A stretch of 64,000 nt of DNA from Nocardia blacklockiae (lineage in GTDB: Bacteria > Actinomycetota > Actinomycetes > Mycobacteriales > Mycobacteriaceae), in assembly GCF_015477355.1 (NCBI RefSeq), contig NZ_JADLRJ010000015.1:1-64000 (forward strand). Reading direction: 5' to 3'. The notes under the pieces are model-generated. The model saw nothing but the letters and a program-made list of their open reading frames with translations, had not been told where the DNA came from and ran no database searches. Below are positions 58,659-64,000 of the stretch, in pieces (the first letter of the stretch is position 1; each line of letters begins with the position of its first letter). A program made the translations under genes and the position numbers.

Positions 58659-59099
58659 TCGAATTCATAGCTTGCATTTCGGGGAACCGGATACGGCGCG
58701 GCGGGCGGCGTATGCGGGTCGGGAAGGCGGCTGACACCGGCATCGCGCAATTCGAATAATTTCTCGATTCCCGAGCGGGCGTATCGGATCATCCGATACG
58801 CCTGATCGGCGTGCCCGGGGGAATTCGTATTTCGCGTCCGGAGGCGAAGAATTTCCGGCGATCGGGTGCTTTCCGAGGCCGGATCGGAACGGGGGAAAAT
58901 GCGGTCCAAACATGGGATCTTCCGGCGAATTGCGGGGCCGGTGCCCCCAACTGGCGGGGCAGTTGCCGGAATCGGGTGTGAACGCATTCGGTCGTTTCCA
59001 CGATTACCATGACGAACGGTGGACGCCGGGGTCCTCGTACCATATCCGTTACCGGTAGCGAGAGATCCGCGACCGGTCTGTTGGGTAAGGGTGCCTCCC
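58659..59099. other. 441-bp noncoding, lower-GC interval
   Basis: No convincing gene lies between the MFS exporter and the LuxR regulator. Base composition drops, with several GAATTC or AATTTC-like patches. It contains a perfect 25-bp palindrome at 58778 and a weak CRP-like half at 58652 (TGTGA, six bases, TCATA). The lost N-terminal ATPase half of the LuxR gene would be expected here, but I see no trace of a P-loop in frame. Confidence 0.6.
58778..58802. promoter_or_regulatory. Perfect 25-bp palindrome
   Basis: GGCGTATCGGAT and ATCCGATACGCC are perfect 12-base arms around one central C. The centre is too tight for a stable hairpin loop, so an operator is more likely than a terminator. It is 120 bp after the MFS stop and about 300 bp before the LuxR gene. 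Confidence 0.6.
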
Positions 59100-61226
59100 T
59101 TGGTAGCAGTTGAGAAAATCGCAGTAGCAGAATCGGAACGGGAGAGATCGGAGGGGACCGTTTCTGCCGGGGGGCGCGGTCGAACCTGGTCGGTGCCGGC
59201 GGCACTGGCCTATGTGCGCCAGGGCGGCGCCGGACGGGTTCGGGTGGCGCAACTGCTGGCAGTGCTGGATCAGCCGACCGCGTTGTGGATCCTGGCCAGG
59301 GTGCTGGACGCGGAACCCGCCGCGGTACGCGCCCAGGTGCGCGAGCTGACCGCGGTGAATCTGGTGGGATACGCGCAATTCCGGCGTCGCGACATCCGCG
59401 ACGCGATCCTGCGCGAGGTGCCGATCGGGGTGCGGCAGCGGCTGCATCGGCGCATCGCGGAGGTGCTCAACGACGGCGCCGCGCCGGCCGTGCGGGTGGC
59501 CGACCACCTCCTCGGCGCCGACGAGGTCCGGGCGCCGTGGACGGTGCCGGTGTTGCGGGCGGCGGCCGAGGACGCCGTCGCCGACGACGAGATCCACCGG
59601 GCCATCGACTATCTCGAACTGGCCTGCCGCCTGTCCGACGACGAGGCCGAGCGCGCGGTGATGTTGTTGATGCTGGCGATGATTCGCTGGCGGCTCAATC
59701 CGTCCACGTCCAATCGCAGCTTCTCGCGGTTGCTGGCGGCGCTGCGCGGCGGCGCGATGCCGGTGGCCTGTCTGCCGATGGCGGCCCGATACCTGTTGTG
59801 GCACGGCCGATCCGAGGACGCCGCGGTCGCCCTGCGACTACTGCGGTCCGCGGCCGCCGCCGGCGACGCGACCGGGCTGGCCGGCTGGTCGGCGCTGCGG
59901 GAATGGCTCGGCTGTCACTACCCGGGCCTGCTCGACGACCACGCCGCACCGGCGCTCGCGGGCGAAACCGACCGCGCCGCAGCGTATCTGGGCAGCGGCT
60001 GGGCGGAATCCGACGCCGACGCCGCGCGCCTGCTGTCGGATGTGTTCGCGCACGGGGTGTGCGACCACGCGATGGCGCGGGCCCAGCGGCTGGTGCGCGC
60101 ACATCGCTTGGACGACACCACCTTCGGCGCCCTGCTGATGGTCCTCGACGGCATGGTCTACAGCGATCGGCTGGACTCGGCGGCGACGTGGTGCGAATCG
60201 CTCATGCTCGAATCGGCCGCGCGCCGGGCGCCGGCCTGGCAGTCGATCTTCGCGATCTGGCGGTCGGCGATGTTCGTGCGCGCCGGGGCGCTCGACGCCG
60301 CGATCGCCCACGCGGGCAACGCGCTGGGCCGGGTGCGAGGCGAAAGCCTGGGCACCTACGCGGGTTTGGCGGTGGCGGGTCTGGTGGAGGCGTCGACGGC
60401 GGCCGGGCGGTATCGCGAGGCCGCCGCCTACCTCGACACCGAACTGCCCGACACGGTGGCGCTGTCCCGGATCGGCCTGCACTACCTGCGCGCCCGCGGC
60501 CGCTACCACCTGGCGGTGGGCGATCACGAGCGGGCTCGGGCGGACTTCACGCTGTGCGGGGAGCGAATGCGGCGCTGGCACATGGACATCGCGGGCATCG
60601 CGCCCTGGCGCAACGATCTCGCGGAGAGTTACCTGGCGGCCGGCGACCCGCGCTCGGCGCGCCACTGGGCGGCGGCACACGTGCGGCACTTGCGCGGCGC
60701 GACACGGCACTCCAGCGGCGCGACCTCGCTGCGCCTGGTCGCCGCGACCAGCCCGCCCGCGCAGCGCATCGGTTTGCTGCGCAAGGCGGTGGAGATCGCG
60801 GGGGCGGGGCCCGATCTGCTCGAATTGGCCACGGCGCTGGCCGATCTCGCGCACGCCTATCACCTGATCGGCGAGCGGGACCGGGCGCGCACCGCGTCGC
60901 GGCGGGCGTTGCGGCTGGCCGAGCAGTGCGGCGCGGAGCCGTTGCGCGCCCGGCTGGCGGGGACGCGCGGGCCGAACCTGCATTCGGTGACGGCGACCGA
61001 GAGCCCGCGCGGGGCGCTGGACACGCTGAGCCCGTCGGAGCTGAAGGTGGCGCGATTGGCGGCGGCCGGGTGCCGCAACCGCGATATCGCGCGGGATCTG
61101 CACATCACCACCAGCACCGTGGAACAGCACCTGACCCGTGTCTACCGCAAGCTCGGCGTCGCCCGCCGCACCGACCTGGCGGTCGTGCTCGGCGGTAACG
61201 AACCCGCGCGCACCGAGGCGGTGTGA
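59100..61226 (+). CDS. LuxR regulator, LAL-like without ATPase domain
   Basis: About 708 residues. The C-terminal LuxR HTH is clear (LSPSELKVARLAAAGCRNRD, IARDLHITTSTVEQHL, RVYRKLGVARRTDLA). The rest is helical and TPR-like, as in the C-terminal two thirds of LAL (large ATP-binding LuxR/MalT-like) regulators, but the N-terminal P-loop ATPase is absent: the protein opens at the winged-helix part that normally follows it. TTG 59100 with AAGGG upstream is the chosen start; GTG 59091 and GTG 59019 are alternatives. It may activate the PKS operons through the TAGGGG repeats (inference). Confidence 0.8.
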   Translation: MVAVEKIAVAESERERSEGTVSAGGRGRTWSVPAALAYVRQGGAGRVRVAQLLAVLDQPTALWILARVLDAEPAAVRAQVRELTAVNLVGYAQFRRRDIRDAILREVPIGVRQRLHRRIAEVLNDGAAPAVRVADHLLGADEVRAPWTVPVLRAAAEDAVADDEIHRAIDYLELACRLSDDEAERAVMLLMLAMIRWRLNPSTSNRSFSRLLAALRGGAMPVACLPMAARYLLWHGRSEDAAVALRLLRSAAAAGDATGLAGWSALREWLGCHYPGLLDDHAAPALAGETDRAAAYLGSGWAESDADAARLLSDVFAHGVCDHAMARAQRLVRAHRLDDTTFGALLMVLDGMVYSDRLDSAATWCESLMLESAARRAPAWQSIFAIWRSAMFVRAGALDAAIAHAGNALGRVRGESLGTYAGLAVAGLVEASTAAGRYREAAAYLDTELPDTVALSRIGLHYLRARGRYHLAVGDHERARADFTLCGERMRRWHMDIAGIAPWRNDLAESYLAAGDPRSARHWAAAHVRHLRGATRHSSGATSLRLVAATSPPAQRIGLLRKAVEIAGAGPDLLELATALADLAHAYHLIGERDRARTASRRALRLAEQCGAEPLRARLAGTRGPNLHSVTATESPRGALDTLSPSELKVARLAAAGCRNRDIARDLHITTSTVEQHLTRVYRKLGVARRTDLAVVLGGNEPARTEAV

Positions 61227-61233
61227 CCCGGCC

Positions 61234-61311
61234 TCACTGCTGCAGGATCTGCTCCATGAGCTTCTGGCCCTCCAGCAGCAGGAGGAACAACCCGTAGTAG
61301 ATCATGAGCAT
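61234..61311 (-). CDS. 25-residue ORF candidate
   Basis: ATG at 61311 to TGA at 61234 encodes MLMIYYGLFLLLLEGQKLME followed by QILQQ: a hydrophobic front half and a charged amphipathic back half. No strong ribosome site is seen. It lies in the gap between the LuxR and GGDEF-EAL genes, on the minus strand downstream of a CRP-like site. Chance cannot be excluded. Confidence 0.3.
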   Translation of the reverse strand: MLMIYYGLFLLLLEGQKLMEQILQQ

Positions 61312-61457
61312 AGTGATCAAGTGTGCAACACGACGCCGCACCGGGGACAGGGTTCGCCCGCAGATCCGGTGCGGCGGTGGCCTTCGCGCCGCGCGGCGTA
61401 ATGCGAGGCCGCGCGGTCTGCCCGGTCCGGTTCGGGCGGATTCGCGCGGCGGTCGGG

Positions 61458-61473
61458 TGTGACGTAGTTCACG
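61458..61473. promoter_or_regulatory. CRP-like palindrome
   Basis: TGTGA, CGTAGT, TCACG: the same arms as at 39736. It lies 23 bp past the end of the GGDEF-EAL gene and about 150 bp upstream of the 25-residue minus-strand ORF. Confidence 0.45.
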
Positions 61474-61495
61474 TCTCGCGGCGTGGACGGCCGAT

Positions 61496-63670
61496 TCAGC
61501 GGCCCGGCGCCGCCGATCCGGGGCCCGGCGGCAGGTCCGGGTCGAACAGCGATGGCGCCCAGGTGAATTCGCTGTCGGCCAGCACCTTCGTGATCTGCTC
61601 GGCGGGCATCGGGTGGTGGAAGAACCAGCCCTGCGCGGTGTCGCAGCCCAGATCCAGCAGTCGTTCGGCCTGGTGCTGGGTCTCCACGCACTCCGCGGTG
61701 ACGGTCAGGCCCAGTTCGTGGCTGAGCTCGACGATGGTCTGCAACACCAGCAGGTCGCTGCGGCTCGAGGTGCCGGGCGTGCGGATGCGGTGGATGAACG
61801 CCCCGGCCAGTTTCACCACGTGCAACGGCAGCCGGCCCAGGTAGGCCAGGTTGGAATAGCCCGTGCCGAAGTCGTCGATGGCGATGCGCACCCCGGCCTC
61901 GGTGAGCGCGCGCAGCGCCTGCAGCGGCCGTCCGGCGGCGTGCATGAAGGCCCGCTCGGTCAGTTCCAGTTGCAGGTGGTGCGGGTCGATCCCGGTGTCG
62001 TCGATGGTCCGCCGCACCCGGTCCAGCCAGGCCGGGTCGGCCACCTCGGCGGCGGAGACGTTGACGCTCAGCACCGGAGTGCGCGGACCGAACCGGTCGT
62101 GCCAGTCCCGCGCGGCGCGGCAGGACTCGGCGAGCACCACCGCGCCCAGCGCGCCGATGTGACCGCCGTCCTCGGCCAGCTCCACGAACCGGGCCGGGGA
62201 CAGCACGCCCAGCTCGGGATGCCGCCACCGGACCAGCGCCTCCACCGCGACCGGCGCGCGGTCGGTGAGCGCCACGATCGGCTGGAAGTCGAGGAAGAAT
62301 TCGCCCCGGCCCAGCGCCGCGGGCATGGCGGCGGACAGTTCGGCGCGGGTGTGCTCGCGGCGGCGGCGGTCGGCGTCGAACACCGCGTAGCGGCCGCGGC
62401 CGTCGGCCTTGGCCCAGTACATGGTGGTGTCGGCGGCCTGCAGCAGCTCGTCGGTGCTGGTGTGGCCGGCGCGCTGCACCGTCACCCCGACGCTGGCGCT
62501 GACGTTGAGGCGGTGGCCGTGGATGTCGAACGGCGTGGTGAACGCGTCGAGCACCGTGCGGGCCAGTCGGGCCAGTTCGCCGCCCGCGGCCGCGCTCGGC
62601 ACGAGCACCACGAATTCGTCGCCGCCCATCCGCGCCACCAGGTGCTCCGGCTCGGTGATACAGGCGCTCAGCCGCGCGGCGGCCTGCCTCAGCAGCTCGT
62701 CGCCGGCGGCGTGGCCGAAGGTGTCGTTGACGCTCTTGAAATGGTCCAGGTCGACGTAGCACAGCCCGACCCGGGCGTCGGGGTCGGCGAAGGCGGTGGC
62801 GAGGGTGTCGAAGAAGCGGGTGCGGTTGGCCAGCCCGGTCAGCGGGTCGTGGTGGGCGCGGAACTGCAACCGCTCGCGCAGGGCCCGCTGTTCGGAGATG
62901 TCCTCGACCAGCACCAGCGTGTACTGCGGCGCGCCCTGCTCGTCGCGGATGAGCGAGACGTTGATGTTGGTCCACACCGTGTGGCCGTCGCGGTGCAGGT
63001 AGGCCTTCTCCAGTTGCACGTTGTCGTGGTCGCCGCGCAGCACCCCCGCGTAGAGCTCCCACATGCTCGGCGGGTCGTCGGGGTGGGTGAGTTCGGCGAC
63101 GTTGAGCGCCAGCATCTCCTCGGGGCGGTAGCCCAGCAGCGCGGCGAAGGCGTTGTTGACCTCGATGATGCGGCCGGTCATATCGGAGAGTCCGGTGCCG
63201 ATCCCGGCCTGCGAGAACACCGCCCGCAACCGGGCCTCGCTGGTGCGCAGGCGTTGCTCGGCCAGTCGGCGGGCGGCCATGTCGGCGGCGTGCACGCTCT
63301 CCTGCTCGCTGAGCAGCCACGCCCGGAAGGCGCGCACGTACCCGGAAGTGAAGGCGGCGAGCACTTCCGCGGTCCGGGCGGGGCGCACACCGGCGGTCGC
63401 GAAGTGCGTGCTGAGTACGGCGACGCTGCGCCCGAGCACCTCGTCGCCGACGAAATGCGCGCGCGCCAGCCGCTCGCCGGCCTGCGCCGCGCGCGCGGTG
63501 CCGCCACCGCGGGAGACCGCGTCCAGTTCGGCCGCCAGCCCGGTCAGCAGCGCGCGCACCTCGGCGGCGCTCAGCGGCACGATGTGATCGCGGGCCCCGC
63601 CACCGAGTGCGGCCGCCCACCGCTCGGCCAGATCGGCGTGCAGGACGTCGTCGGATCCTTCCCACGCCAT
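61496..63670 (-). CDS. PAS-GGDEF-EAL cyclic-di-GMP enzyme
   Basis: 724 residues. A helical N-terminal region (about 1-140) precedes a PAS domain (about 150-270, SEARLRAVFSQAGIGTGLSD, EVNNAFAALLGYRPEEM). The GGDEF domain has an intact GGDEF at 349-353. The EAL domain has EAL at 477-479, LSVNVSA, LELTE, AIDDFGTGYSNL and ECVET, the metal-binding set of active phosphodiesterases. It may therefore both make and degrade c-di-GMP in response to a PAS ligand. No transmembrane helix is seen. ATG 63670 lacks a ribosome site and may be leaderless. Confidence 0.92.
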   Translation of the reverse strand: MAWEGSDDVLHADLAERWAAALGGGARDHIVPLSAAEVRALLTGLAAELDAVSRGGGTARAAQAGERLARAHFVGDEVLGRSVAVLSTHFATAGVRPARTAEVLAAFTSGYVRAFRAWLLSEQESVHAADMAARRLAEQRLRTSEARLRAVFSQAGIGTGLSDMTGRIIEVNNAFAALLGYRPEEMLALNVAELTHPDDPPSMWELYAGVLRGDHDNVQLEKAYLHRDGHTVWTNINVSLIRDEQGAPQYTLVLVEDISEQRALRERLQFRAHHDPLTGLANRTRFFDTLATAFADPDARVGLCYVDLDHFKSVNDTFGHAAGDELLRQAAARLSACITEPEHLVARMGGDEFVVLVPSAAAGGELARLARTVLDAFTTPFDIHGHRLNVSASVGVTVQRAGHTSTDELLQAADTTMYWAKADGRGRYAVFDADRRRREHTRAELSAAMPAALGRGEFFLDFQPIVALTDRAPVAVEALVRWRHPELGVLSPARFVELAEDGGHIGALGAVVLAESCRAARDWHDRFGPRTPVLSVNVSAAEVADPAWLDRVRRTIDDTGIDPHHLQLELTERAFMHAAGRPLQALRALTEAGVRIAIDDFGTGYSNLAYLGRLPLHVVKLAGAFIHRIRTPGTSSRSDLLVLQTIVELSHELGLTVTAECVETQHQAERLLDLGCDTAQGWFFHHPMPAEQITKVLADSEFTWAPSLFDPDLPPGPGSAAPGR

Positions 63671-63802
63671 AAAGATCGATCGTAGCCGCGTGCGTCGACG
63701 CGTGTGAACCGCCCGCGTTTCGAAGGTTGCTCGAATACGATTGCGATGCTTCGCCTTCCGGGTCGCCGGGCCGCGGGCGACGTTTCGCAGAGAGGTTTTC
63801 CG

Positions 63803-64000
63803 ATGACCAGACCGAGTTGGGCGCCCGAGGGCATCGACCTGGACCGGCCCAGCGCCTCGCGGGTCTACGACTTCTTCGTCGGGGGCATGCACAATTTCGA
63901 GATCGACCGCGTGCTCGCGCGGCAGATCGAGTCGTTCACCCCGAATGTCGCCGAGACCATGCGGGCCAATCGTGATCTGTTGCGGCGCTGCGTCCGCCAC
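63803..64000 (+). CDS. DUF574-type SAM-dependent methyltransferase (5' part)
   Basis: The first 66 codons of a gene cut by the window edge. The opening MTRPSWAPEGIDLDRPSASR and VYDFFVGGMHNFEIDR is typical of the DUF574 (PF04672) methyltransferases abundant in actinobacteria, whose substrates are mostly unknown. AGAGAGG precedes ATG 63803. The SAM-binding motif lies beyond the window. Confidence 0.85.
   Translation, partial: MTRPSWAPEGIDLDRPSASRVYDFFVGGMHNFEIDRVLARQIESFTPNVAETMRANRDLLRRCVRH

Noticed and set aside
58652-58667. Third CRP-like site (TGTGA, six bases, TCATA)
   Set aside because: It overlaps the MFS stop codon and has no matching downstream start within a usual distance.

Overview
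The window is high-GC actinobacterial DNA, most likely Nocardia or a close relative in the Mycobacteriales. From the 5S rRNA gene to der (about 1-24.4 kb) the gene order follows the Mycobacterium tuberculosis Rv1691-Rv1713 block: TPR protein, HAD phosphatase, small protein, tlyA, NAD kinase, recN, steA, mctB/steB, pyrG, Nudix hydrolase, xerD, parA, scpA, scpB, rluB-like, cmk, der. Many of these genes overlap by four bases (GTGA or ATGA), so they are probably translationally coupled. Insertions in this core include a DUF218 gene, a 12-unit 37-bp minisatellite (4352-4790), an SRPBCC protein, a MazF/PemK-like toxin with a tiny overlapping upstream ORF, and a stand-alone acyltransferase.

From about 24.4 to 27.8 kb there are two SGNH/GDSL hydrolases and an SDR oxidoreductase. 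They lead into a biosynthetic gene cluster (27.8-58.7 kb) built as two convergent operons. The plus operon encodes a fully reducing type I PKS module (KS-AT-DH-ER-KR-ACP), a secreted protein of unknown function, a group A flavin monooxygenase, a flavin-dependent halogenase and a CPA2 antiporter. The minus operon, read from 56.2 kb leftwards, encodes an MqnA-type chorismate dehydratase, an adenylating enzyme fused to a carrier domain, a KS-AT-DH-KR-ACP PKS, a KS-AT-DH-ER-KR-ACP PKS and an FAD-dependent oxidoreductase. A TetR repressor and a divergent DHA2 exporter flank it, with an array of CGAACG palindromes between them.

Working model (inference): the MqnA homologue diverts chorismate to 3-[(1-carboxyvinyl)oxy]benzoate or a relative, and the ligase-ACP loads it as an aryl starter. 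Docking motifs order the PKSs as ligase-ACP, 47.8-53.1 kb PKS, 41.2-47.8 kb PKS, 27.8-34.3 kb PKS. All three acyltransferases carry the malonyl-type HAFH motif. The predicted chain is a 7-aryl-hept-6-enoyl thioester, to be halogenated and oxidised. No thioesterase is present, so release is unexplained. Both operons, and the SDR gene, are preceded by the same direct repeat (TAGGGG, 5-6 nt, TAGGGG, then TTACC), which looks like a cluster-specific activator site. An ATPase-less LAL-type LuxR regulator at 59.1-61.2 kb is a candidate binder.

The right end (61.2-64 kb) holds a PAS-GGDEF-EAL cyclic-di-GMP enzyme and the start of a DUF574 SAM-dependent methyltransferase. Two CRP-like palindromes (39736 and 61458) lie near very short candidate ORFs.
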